A stretch of DNA of 64,000 nt from Forficula auricularia (taxonomy: Eukaryota; Arthropoda; Insecta; Dermaptera; Forficulidae). The translations under genes and the position numbers were made by a program. Positions 54,422 to 64,000 of the stretch are shown in pieces. Location of the stretch: contig JALMQS010000187.1 of the NCBI GenBank assembly GCA_024734495.1, positions 20,884,960 to 20,948,959 of the forward strand, read 5' to 3'. The notes under the pieces are model-generated. The model had not been told where the DNA came from. It searched no databases and worked only from the letters and a program-made list of their open reading frames with translations. Position 1 is the stretch's first letter, and each line of letters starts with the position of its first letter.

Positions 54422-55022
54422 GAAAGGAAAGGAGGAAGGATTCCAATAAATTACACTTTATTTTATATGTGTTAATTTTTTCTTTCCTCACTACCTCTGG
54501 GCTGCCTTCCATTACATTCAATTAAAATTTCTACCAGTCCGTCTCTCTCCAGAGAAAATTTCGTTGCAAAAAAAATCACTAGTTATATCTATCAGTTCTA
54601 GTTTTCGAGATACATTGGGCCAAGTCTCCAAAAATGGCAATCTCTGCCCAATTTTGAGATTTATTGATTCATGATAGTAATAGTTGAAATCAAAAATTGT
54701 TTTAATTTCATTAATTTAAAAAATACTTGTCAAATTACATTTCCAATTTACTTCGTGTTATTAGCTCAATGAAAATTCGCTGCATAGAAAAAAATAAAAC
54801 AACATAATTATTTACCTGTTTATTTTTTTCATTCAAAAACCGTAGATTTATTTTTTTAAATTAAATTTTGAATCCTCATTGAACTAAAGAGAATTGATAA
54901 AATTAAAATAATAGATGAAGCTTTTTTCCAATTAATAAAATTAAATATTTTGAATTCAAGTATTGCTGTTCTAAAACGCCTCAAAATTAGGGCCACAAAT
55001 CGCCTTTTCCTGAAATTTAACC

Positions 55023-55226
55023 TAGGGGTGCCCATTCCCCTTAGCTTCATGACTCCCCCCCCCCCCTTGTATATTATATTCACTTGTCACTTCTAAAGAA
55101 TTAGAAGAGGTTTTTTATTACGTTTGTTGAAGTTATTAACTTGAGTGTTTTTATTTTTAGCCCCCCCCTCCCCCAGAAATTTCAATGACGCATTCTGCGT
55201 CTTAACCCCCCCTGTGGGCACCCCTG
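55023..55226. mobile_element. hAT-like MITE with AGGGGTGCCCA ends
   Basis: TAGGGGTGCCCA at the left and TGGGCACCCCTG at the right are inverted. Near-identical flanks TTTAACC / TTTAATC. C-runs lie just inside both ends. No coding capacity. Confidence 0.7.
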
Positions 55227-56738
55227 TTTAATCAAATACATCTGGTATAAGTATAACACTAGAGCTAATGCAGTCTATCCGGTACAGTTTTCAGAACCAG
55301 CACTCCAAACAGGTCCAAGAAAAACCAAAACATCAAGATTTTTATTTCTTTTAGTTGAGCTGTATAAAAGATTAATTTTTAAATTTTAAAAATTAAACAT
55401 TTTATTGTGTTATCGAAAAACACAATTCATATTGATAAAATTTTATGAGTATGAAAATAAATTCTTGAGTATGTATTATAAAATAAACACAATCCTAAAT
55501 ACAATCTAAAAAAGATTAATAAAAATTCGAAACGGGAATTTGCTTTATGAAAGAATTTTCAATTAAAAAAGGGAGAACTTTTCTCGAAATGTTTTGAATT
55601 TGTATGAAATGTTTTTCAATTATTTTTATAAAGAGTTGTATTTATTTTAGATTACAGATCAGTTGTTTTTTAGAAGGGAGAGGGGGGTGGAAACTTAAAC
55701 GCCATGGAATATAATAAAAGACTTGAAAAATGGCCATAGTCTCAGAGTCCCAATGTCCCCTCTTATCTACTGCAAAATCATATCCCCAGTCTAAAATTAA
55801 TATTAATGTGTATGTCTTTGGAGAACTATTCAGGAAGTATTCTATTCCTAGGTAAAAAAAAAATAATAATAATTTTTATTTTATTTAATTTTATTCAATC
55901 AGCTATTGTCATTTAATTCACACAGGGATAACATTATAAAATTGTATATATACATAGTATCCATCAAAATTCATATTTTTCCTCAATGAAATTTCAAATT
56001 TTTAAATTACATTTTACAAAAAGGGAAAAATATCACATTTTTTTCATTTTTTTTTCTTTTTTATATGAGTAGGTAGGGAAATAGAATTAGCCAATTTGTT
56101 TAGCTTGATATCGAATTATATATACAACATGATAATATAAGACATTGATTTTATTTTTCATATTATTATGATTCAAAGCTTACAGCTTGATTATATTAGA
56201 GGTGTTTTAGAGTAGTAGATATAACAACAAAACAACGAGATAGAAAAACATTGAAGTAGCAGATTGCTCGATTTAAATACAAATAGAAGAATACAGAGAT
56301 TAAGATATGCTGTTTTTTCACTTATAATTTATTTTACATTATTTTTCTATCAATTGTTTAATAAAGTTTTTCTTTCTGTGTGCAAGAGATATGAATGAGC
56401 TCCAGAGGAATATCAATCATCTACTGTTCACTACATATATTTATATGATTCATTATTCTTTTGATTGACGCTATTCCGTTGGTCCCAATAGACCCTTTTG
56501 TTTTTGCTTTCATTGATCTGGTTATCTTTGTACGGTTCTTTCTCGGACATCCAATTCTCTCATTCTAGAATAAAATCGAAAATTACACGCTGATTCTAAA
56601 TTATTGTCGAAATTTCTTTGACCTATTTTTTCAAAACGGGAATTGATAAAATAAAATTACTTACAGAATATAAAAGTGTAACTTCAATTTCATCTTGAAA
56701 TTATTTTCTAATAACTCAAAAATAAAAGAGGTTAGCAC

Positions 56739-56887
56739 TAGTTTTTAAGGAATTTGGTGTTGGTGAAACATTTTTTAAAATTATTGGATAAAAAATACTT
56801 GGTAGGTTTCACATTAAGATATAAAAAATAAAACGAATTTATTTTTTATATCTTAATGTGAAACCTACCAAGTATTTTTTATCCAAT
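56739..56887. mobile_element. Foldback element with family A/B tail, no ribozyme
   Basis: Left tail TTAAGGAATTTGGTGTTGGT then GAAACATT, then perfect ~50-bp arms (56783-56832, 56838-56887) around a 5-bp loop ACGAA. Flanked by the perfect 13-bp AAGAGGTTAGCAC (56726-56738, 56888-56900). It links the tail to foldbacks independently of the hammerhead core. Confidence 0.83.
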
Positions 56888-57124
56888 AAGAGGTTAGCAC
56901 GTTTAACTATCTCGGATGCGAGTTAACAAGTAACAGAGAACTTAACGAACCAAAGCGTCTGGATGCCTTAAATATATAATATTTGAAAAGATCCAAAAAT
57001 CGAAAATTTAAAACATATAAAAATTCAGATACATATCTATTCATAAACATAGTTAATACACTCATCCCTTATAAAATCTCGCCAGATGTCAAATAACCAT
57101 TTAAAACAAAATATTTTTTAATAA

Positions 57125-57175
57125 CTTTTAAGGAGATAGGTGTTGGTTCTAGGTGAAACATTTTAATATAATCAT
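57125..57175 (+). repeat. Solo foldback tail
   Basis: TTAAGGAGATAGGTGTTGG and TTCTAGGTGAAACATTTT match the tails at 0.57, 11.96, 36.33, 41.3 and 56.74 kb, but I see no inverted arms next to it. Confidence 0.5.
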
Positions 57176-57179
57176 AAAA

Positions 57180-60085
57180 ATTCTTTCTACCATTAAATTT
57201 ATTTTAAACTGTAATATCTGTACCAAAGCCCAAAATGGGTATGTATGTTGCATAAATGGAATCTTAACGTATTGTTATGACTATATAAAAAATTAATACT
57301 TGTATCAGAAGTAGTTGATTATATATATATATGATTACTTTAATGCTTGAGCACTCTTGGATATCGAAAGGTTCACTTCAAGTTGTTTAACCTACTAGAG
57401 TAACTATTCTAAAGCTAATAACATTTTTTTAGTTACACTTTATTCTCTAAGAAATATTATTTTGTTGATTTTAATTTGTAGATTATAGGCCTCGGAAACC
57501 AAGGCAATAATTTCGAATCACCCTGTACTTTTTGTCATTAGTAATGAATTGATTACTTTTTAAAGGGGCTTTTAAGAAAATTTGAGCAGGAATAAATACT
57601 TTTACAAAAAGCCCAGGTAGAGAAAGGTTTGTAAAAAATACTTCATATTTTTTTTGTTTTCTATAAATAATATTAAAAAATATAATTTTAATTAATTCCA
57701 AAAAGAAGGAATTTTTATTTATTTCTTTTCCAAAAGTTATTATTTTTTTCATCAATTATAGAAAATGTTTATCATTTTTAAATTTTTTCTTTCTATATGT
57801 ATTGAATAAAAGTTTTTTTCAAAGTTCATGTATATTTTTATTTTTTATTAAAATGTAAAAGATTTTATATTCATGGGTGTGAGTTACAAAAAATTAATTC
57901 TTTTTAATAAACAACAATTAAAAAAAAGGTCTTCCCACACAGATTGTGGGCTTCTGCGGTCAAGAACGCAGCAGTAGTCCATCCATATTCAGTGTTGCAC
58001 AAAATATTTATATTTATAAAAAAGAAAACAGATCCAAATATCTATTTCAAGGGTGTCAAAAAAGCAAAAGATTTTTTTAAGCAATAGATATAATAAATAA
58101 AATTAAACCATTTAAACATTATTTTCATTAAATATGTATAGATTTAAAAATGATATGATTCAACCATTTTATTCATTCACAATTTAAATTATTAAAAAAC
58201 TTAATTAAATTTGGAGTTTTATTGTAATGTTTTAAAATTGTCGACTACACTCAAGCCAAATACGTACTGTGTAAAAATTTACACAAGAAAATATTTATTT
58301 CAAAATATGATCGTTTATTTCAAATAATGAATAATCTAAACATTGAGTTCGTACAAATTTACAAAAAATTGTATCATGAATAGATCGATTATTTAAAAAT
58401 TTTGTAATTGTGTTTTTTGTTTTTGAAAGTTATAGCTAAAAACAGATTCACTGAAATGCTAATTTTTGTACAAACACCCTATAATTCACTTTAAAAAGTT
58501 AGACACTTAGAGAATAAAGATTTATCCATTTTCGAATTAATCAACTATTATAAAATCGTAAATAAAAGAACCCTCATCGAGTGCACATGCGCAGATTTAA
58601 AAGGGAAAACTTTCTATTTTCTTTCTGTCCAATAAGAGGGCTTATAATCTGATAATATGATAGTTTAGTTCAAATGCTGGATGATGCGGCCTGATTTGGT
58701 TTGACACGTTCGAATTAGAACAATCTATATCATTCAAAAAAGTATAATAATAAATTATTATTAGGTACATTAGAGAGGCCTTCAATAGATATTTGTATTA
58801 TTATTTTGCACCTCTTTAAAATAATCAGAAACATTGAGTTGTTTTGGCACCAGTATTACACCCTCGTTTCATATATGTAAAATCATATATAGGTATTGGT
58901 ATAATATATTCGTCATATAAATGTACTGTGAATCGGATGAACAATAAAAAAATCTCTTAATTTTTTCTGCATTTTCTGACTCATTCAAGAGCTCCTTGAA
59001 ACCTCTCTCTCGCATTTATTCTTTCTCTTCTCAATCTTTTCAATTTTAAACAATATTTCTTTGTTTTTTTTTTATTTTATTTTTTATTTTTTGTTTTATT
59101 CAAGTACAAAATAGAATACTGTTGTTTCATGCAATTATTTTATTTAATTCACACATTTATCACAAACATTAAAAAATACTACTTTCCATCATATTTGATT
59201 GATTTTCAATAGATTAAAATTGTATGTTGTCGTTTTTGCAAAGAGTGAAGGAGATATTTAAAAAAGGGGATTTATTTATTTTTTTAAATTAAAAATTAAA
59301 ATACATTTCAAGGTCTCTACAAAAGCATAATTTATTTTTATTATTCATTTTAGTAAATAATTTGAAATTAAGAGATCATTTAAGGGTTGCCATATTATTA
59401 AAAAAATCTTCATTATTTTTTATATAATATATATATAGTTTAAATAGGGATTGTAAAAGTAGAATTTTAAGGATCCTTTCAAAATATTAAAAATAAATTA
59501 TTCATTTATTGAATTTGTTATTAATTAATAAATTGGACGACATTAGTGGACGTAAGAATCTCTGAAATAGTGATTCTCGAACCCTAACTTTGCTGTTAGA
59601 TTATTCAAGAAAATTTATTCATATACCTACATTTTTACTAGGCCTAGATATAAAATTAACATTTATTTTTACTTTAATAAAAATATTATTTTTTCTCAAT
59701 TTAAAATTAGGTGGGTTTACTCCAAAAATTGATTAATAGCTCATATTTCATCTATAAATTCCAATTTTAATAATCGTCTCTCCACAGTTACAACAATTGC
59801 GTCTGTTGTTGTCCTAGACTCAAATGAGTATTACAGTAAAACAAATAAATAGAATCGTCAAAGACTCCAGATGACACTTTAAAACCCCACCTCATGGACT
59901 ACACACAATTTAAAATCAAGATTTTCTATTTTATTTAGTGAGCCTCGGACCTCCTTCAGAAATCGGCCTAAGGGCTGCTATTCCCTGCTCTCTCCTCTCA
60001 GCACCTCTGCTGGTAAGCTTTTGGATTAAGAATATATATTATTTATGAATATAAATGTTCTGTTCAAAGACTAGCGGTTTGAACA
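57180..60085. other. AT-rich intergenic DNA, nothing recognised
   Basis: No gene, RNA gene or bounded repeat found in about 2.9 kb. Confidence 0.4.
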
Positions 60086-60394
60086 CCATGGGCCAACATG
60101 GGCCACTGATGGCTACCATTAAAACGAGTTTGCTTGATGATGATGATTTGATGGTGCATTATTTACGCTTTGGTCAAATAGATGGGTCAGTGTTTATAGA
60201 CGTGTGGAACTTAACCACCGAGCCACTGTGCACTTTCGTTTCGAATACTGATCCTCTTTTAAGTGGGAAAAAACTTGCTCTCAAAGCCAACCTTTGTCAT
60301 CACCATTTCCATCCTCATCCACTATCGACCACTTCAAGCCAATCCCTCTCTACCCATTGGCGACTGTTTGAATCGGCCCATGCTGGCCCATAGG
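60086..60394. repeat. Candidate element with CC[T]ATGGGCCANCATGGGCC ends
   Basis: The left CCATGGGCCAACATGGGCC and the complement of the right GGCCCATGCTGGCCCATAGG match at most positions. The interior is less AT-rich and contains GATGATGATGATTTGATGG. A 112-codon frame (MFCSKTSGLNTMG..) spans it but has no recognised domain. No clear target duplication. Confidence 0.4.
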
Positions 60395-60399
60395 GGTCA

Positions 60400-62980
60400 T
60401 TAGATATGTGTACACTGTACAATCAACTAAAGTGAGAGACAAAGATAGTCGTAATGTTAAAGCTATTTTGACTAAAGTTTATCTCTATCTAAGTTAACTG
60501 CGATTGGAACCTGTTCATTTTCCATAAAATGTATCCTCATAAATTCTAGGGACTAAAACTCTTCCAATCACCCTCTTTACCGAGTCTTACAATAGCCCTT
60601 CAAGACCATCATGGGTGCACAGATATCACCTTTTCTTGATCATTCTCCTCTCTTCAGTAATTCAAAGGTTTGTACAGGTGTTGCATCTTAATCGTGGGCT
60701 TCGTATTGCAACGATTGCATAAAAAAACAGATGAGAACAAATCGGTATTAATTACTCTAAAAAATAAACACAAATTAAAACTCAAAATAATGATCTAACC
60801 CAAAAAAATTCTTAATGCATCACTTTGGTTACCAAAGGATAACACAAGCAAATCTTGAAAATAAAAATAAAATTGCTATTTTTATTTTTTATTTGGTTTG
60901 ATATTTTTTCTTTTTTTTATATAAAATACTTTTTTTGGCAACCCCTAATTCTATCTCTTAACTTTAATTGTTCTGTGAAAATGACTCCTTTTAAGATTAG
61001 GAAATTTATTACTAAATTTCTGTCTTTTTAATAACTACTTAAATTCTTTTTAGGATTATTAAAAGTTTTAAATTTATTTTTTTTCTTAAAAATGTGGATG
61101 GAACTTTGATTTTTTTTTTAAAAATTTGAATTGGTACCATTAATAAAATAGTCATTTATTTATTAAAGAGAATGTTCTGTGATTGATTGGATAAAATTCG
61201 TTTAATGGCGAAAATCAGAAAGCAGCAGGGCTGTTTGTTAACAGTGAACAACAATATTACTCCCAAAAGAATAGATTTTTTATTTACCTTTGGGGAGGCC
61301 CCAAGCAATTCTTAATATAGTAGATGTTAGAAGGATAAGGGGGTTGAATTTACATTGAATTATTAATTCTAAATATAATTACTAGATGTCACCCCTATCG
61401 CCAATTATTATGACAAAAAATAATCGGGAAGGAATTTCACTTCACTCTTAGCTTACCAAATTTTAATGCACAATAATTATTTATTATTGGTGATTTTATT
61501 TTTGTATAATCATATATTTAGTAGCAATTATACATTCAGATAGCTAAAAAATAACAAATGCTTGACACCAATATTTCTACGATGTTAAAAATACATGGAT
61601 ATTACAAGTATTAGTCTTCTTTATTAACAATTAAAATTCCTAAATAATATCTAGATTGTATTTTTTGTTTCATTATCTTTTTCTCATAATTAGGTCAAAT
61701 TTTAATAGACAATCTAAATGAAGAACACGATTCTTTACTCTTTTTAATAATAATTATTTCCGTCTTTAGGATATTTTATAAAAGAAAAATTATCTTCTCA
61801 TTAGAATTATTAATAGTGAATTTAAATTCTATTTTTTTTGTCACTGAAACAAAGAAAGAGGTTGGAAGAAGAAAACGGAATTTCCTTTTATATATGGGTT
61901 GATAAAGATTTGAAATGAAGCCTTAAGAATATTTAGTCAAATAAAATTTAATACTAGTAGCCTAAAATTAGTCAACACAATAAATACATTCATTCATTTT
62001 TAAATTATTTATTAAGTTTTGATTTAAAGTTGGATTTTTAAAAATAATTACTTTCATTTATGCATTTAATATTATTTCAATTCTTTCTTCTTTCAAAATT
62101 TAAAACTATTCGCGACTTTAAAATTTTGGTGGAAATCGGACTAGAGAAATAAGCTTCTTTTGTTTTTTTTGTATTATGTCTCACAAGCAGTCTTAACGAT
62201 TTATTTATTTTCTTTTAAGTCTATCTGCTTATCAAGCAAACAATTATAAATTTTATCCCGGGAAGTTCCACAAAGAGTAAATTTTTTTTCAAAATTAGCG
62301 TGCTTATCGAATAGTTTATATCCCAAAAACTAGTGGGATTATTACAAAGAAAGGAAAATTATAAGAGAAAATCGTGTGATGCATCCACTAGCTAATTTTT
62401 TTTAAATTAGATTTCAAGTTCGATAAATTTTTGAAAATTCCACTTTCAATTCTTTTGTTCACGTAATGTAATTCGAGCTTTCCAGATTGTGGAGTCATTA
62501 TTTCGAGATTTAGGCTTTAACTTTTAGTTTAGAAAGAGAAATTTACAGATAAGAAAAAGGTTCAACTGCGAACTCCGAATGGAAACAATTGTTTATTTAA
62601 CTAACTAACTGTGTTTCGATGGAAATGCATTTGAAAAAAAATCAATCTTTAAAAGATGCTCCTACCAAGCCAACGCTGCTATTTTATTTATACATACATT
62701 TGTTCGTTTTATCAATAATTTGTTTTTAATTTAGTAAAACTTAAATGGACATTGAAAAAAACTCACTTACTCTTGAGCAACAGTTCTTTGATCTTATTCG
62801 AATTCCTAAATGAAAAAAAGATTGAACTGAGCGTCCACAGTTCAACTTAACTTTTAATAAATTCCAAAGATCAAAGAATTGTTGGTCAAGAGTTTATATC
62901 AAGTGAATTTTCTCAATGTCTATAAAGTTTTATATTAAAAACAAACTATTGATAAAACACAAAGAACGGAAGTTAAGAAT
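60400..62980. other. AT-rich intergenic DNA, nothing recognised
   Basis: Only low-complexity A/T sequence and chance frames. A short inverted pair around GATCAAAGAA occurs near 62780-62880. Confidence 0.4.
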
Positions 62981-62984
62981 TTAA

Positions 62985-63073
62985 AAAATATTTCACAAAC
63001 GGCTAAAACTACGTATTTTGATAAAAAAACGAATTCTCGGGGTTTCGGTCCACAATAAAATCTTGTACCTATA
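62985..63073 (+). repeat. Dispersed repeat R1, partial, interrupted
   Basis: CACAAACGGCTAAAACTA, TTTGATAAAAAAACG and GGGGTTTCGGTCCACAA match the R1 interior. It is broken by the TA-flanked element starting at 63074. Confidence 0.5.
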
Positions 63074-63227
63074 TGTGACCTTCTCCGAGAAAAGGGACCT
63101 AGTGTGTGAAAATGAAGTTTTGAGAAAAACGCATTTAAAGTTTCATAACGCATTATCACTTTGAACACACCTTCAGTTGGGAGATGCAATTTGGTATGGT
63201 TTAGTTATGATTGGGTGCCGACTTTGG

Positions 63228-63253
63228 TGACGTCATGCCTATGTGGTGACGTA
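63228..63253. promoter_or_regulatory. Paired CRE-like sites upstream of the element ORF
   Basis: GGTGACGTCA (with the palindrome TGACGTCA) and GGTGACGTA lie 19 bp apart about 170-190 bp before the ATG. These are textbook CREB/ATF sites. Regulation is inferred only. Confidence 0.35.
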
Positions 63254-63419
63254 TTTTGTGTAAAAATAACTATAAGAAAGGAAAAGAATAAAGTGACGCT
63301 TCAGTCTTGTGCCAACTGTATAACGAGTGTTATCAATATCTCAAAAGTTGTTTCGCAATTTTGGTTCTTTTGTAATTTTGTTACTAAGCTGATGTTAATT
63401 TGAAGTAATTTTTATAAAA

Positions 63420-63785
63420 ATGGATATTTCTGACAGTTTTGATGATGATTTAAAAAGACTAGACTCGGTTTATGACGATGATGAGATCGATATGATGTTA
63501 TCTGAAAGTGTCGGTGCTAATACTTCGGGACTAACTGAAAATCAAAGTTTTTTGCATGATGTTTCCGAATCCAATATTATATCCGAATTGGAGGAATCCG
63601 TTGAAGATATACAAGAGTCGATGAACATCGATTTGATGTACGGAGAAAAATCCGAAGCATGTTGTTCGAAAGAATGTAATAAGATAATTCCAGAAAATCT
63701 TGCTATACAAAGCCGGCAATTTTTCCAAGAATTAAGTAAACTTTTAGGTACCAGAATCCACTCTAAGTCCAAACCCGTTTTTTGA
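63420..63785 (+). CDS. Acidic 121-aa ORF of unknown function in the TA element
   Basis: Begins AAAAATGG (good start context). The first ~75 residues are Asp/Glu/Ser-rich (MDISDSFDDDLKRLDSVYDD..), likely disordered. Then ACCSKECNKIIPENLAIQSR and QFFQELSK. The spaced Cys (CCxxxC) followed by a helix ending FxxLS recalls an N-terminal domain I remember from some arthropod transposon-encoded proteins; this is memory, not a match I could run. It stops in the terminal repeat, as expected if a longer protein was truncated by an internal deletion. An intact frame at this length in AT-rich DNA suggests it is real. Confidence 0.55.
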   Translation: MDISDSFDDDLKRLDSVYDDDEIDMMLSESVGANTSGLTENQSFLHDVSESNIISELEESVEDIQESMNIDLMYGEKSEACCSKECNKIIPENLAIQSRQFFQELSKLLGTRIHSKSKPVF

Positions 63786-63821
63786 CACACTAGGTCCCTT
63801 TTCTCGGAGAAGGTCACATAT

Positions 63822-64000
63822 GTAGAGTCATCATAAAAAAATAAGCTTCCTAAAATGGTCAAGGAGGAACACGTGTCTGATAAGTTATGTGATGGAGATA
63901 TTACATAATTTTACTTTGCCATACAGGGGGTTATTTTTATTTGAAATGGTCATTTCTTTTATTTTTTAAAATAAGAAAATAATTCTTAAGATATGTAAAA
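63822..64000 (+). other. Window end, AT-rich
   Basis: TTTACTTTGCCATACAG near 63911 resembles the TTTACCATAC start of R1. Nothing else seen. Confidence 0.3.

Larger units (their letters stand above)
54166..54574. mobile_element. Hammerhead foldback element, family F copy 1
   Basis: Arms of about 178 bp meet near 54345. A right-only tail (54525-54574) has CTACCAGTCCGTC. Flanked by the perfect 13-bp ATCACTAGTTATA (54153-54165, 54575-54587). The decayed relative is at 2.8 kb. Confidence 0.85.
63074..63818 (+). mobile_element. TA-flanked DNA element with 39-bp ends and an ORF
   Basis: Terminal inverted repeats of 39 bp (TGTGACCTTCTCCGAGAAAA..) with one mismatch, flanked by TA on both sides (63072-63073, 63819-63820). 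745 bp long. It holds a promoter-like region with TGACGTCA and TGACGTA and one open frame whose last codons overlap the right end. A TA target fits Tc1/mariner or related groups, but the ends are not a family I know. Probably an internal-deletion derivative. Confidence 0.8.

Noticed and set aside
60055..60393. 112-aa protein-coding gene
   Set aside because: It spans a candidate inverted-repeat element, has poly-Asp from a GAT repeat and no recognised domain; kept only as a repeat candidate.

Overview
The window looks like nuclear DNA of an arthropod. It is very AT-rich, has long introns with GT/AG borders, and is packed with mobile-element debris. A nuclear copy of mitochondrial DNA in it reads best with the invertebrate mitochondrial code (TGA=Trp, AGA=Ser). 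That copy is G/T-rich in the COX2 sense strand and less AT-rich than usual insect mtDNA. This could hint at a group with inverted strand bias such as isopod crustaceans, but that is only a weak inference.

Only one host protein gene is recognisable: purine nucleoside phosphorylase on the + strand. Five coding exons (24193-24287, 31788-31966, 37383-37558, 39710-39900, 42015-42235) join in phase to give 286 residues ending in a stop. Only a few N-terminal codons, on an upstream exon I could not find, are missing. Its introns (about 7.5, 5.4, 2.15 and 2.1 kb) and both flanks are filled with repeats.

Layout. 1-24.2 kb: intergenic or 5' intron DNA with foldback elements, MITEs, a tRNA-derived SINE with a perfect 14-bp target duplication, a ~430-bp palindrome, and a composite mitochondrial insertion (ND4L + COX2, 19.6-20.1 kb). 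24.2-42.2 kb: the PNP gene; its introns hold hAT-like debris, a large palindrome, a bidirectional ~118-bp tandem array, SINEs, a TWA-target MITE and several foldback elements. 43.3-44.0 kb: an internally deleted mariner. 46.3-51.9 kb: a MITE with perfect 27-bp ends and an 8-bp target duplication, then a MITE split in two by a non-LTR retrotransposon (endonuclease + reverse transcriptase, two frameshifts). 53-57 kb: more foldback elements. 63.1-63.8 kb: a TA-flanked element with 39-bp terminal inverted repeats and an intact 121-codon acidic ORF.

The most striking system is a set of about a dozen foldback elements of roughly 150-580 bp. Most have two inverted arms plus a one-sided tail and are flanked by short direct repeats (8-14 bp). 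Many arms carry a hammerhead-ribozyme-like core: CTGANGA, a short stem II, GAAA, then a short stem III that is usually self-complementary, then UH and a stem I strand that pairs with the bases before CTGANGA. This matches the known link between hammerhead motifs and Penelope-like retroelements. The several unrelated families here share only the architecture, and some also share a tail. At least three sense-strand copies lie in PNP introns, one ending only 109 nt before a coding exon.
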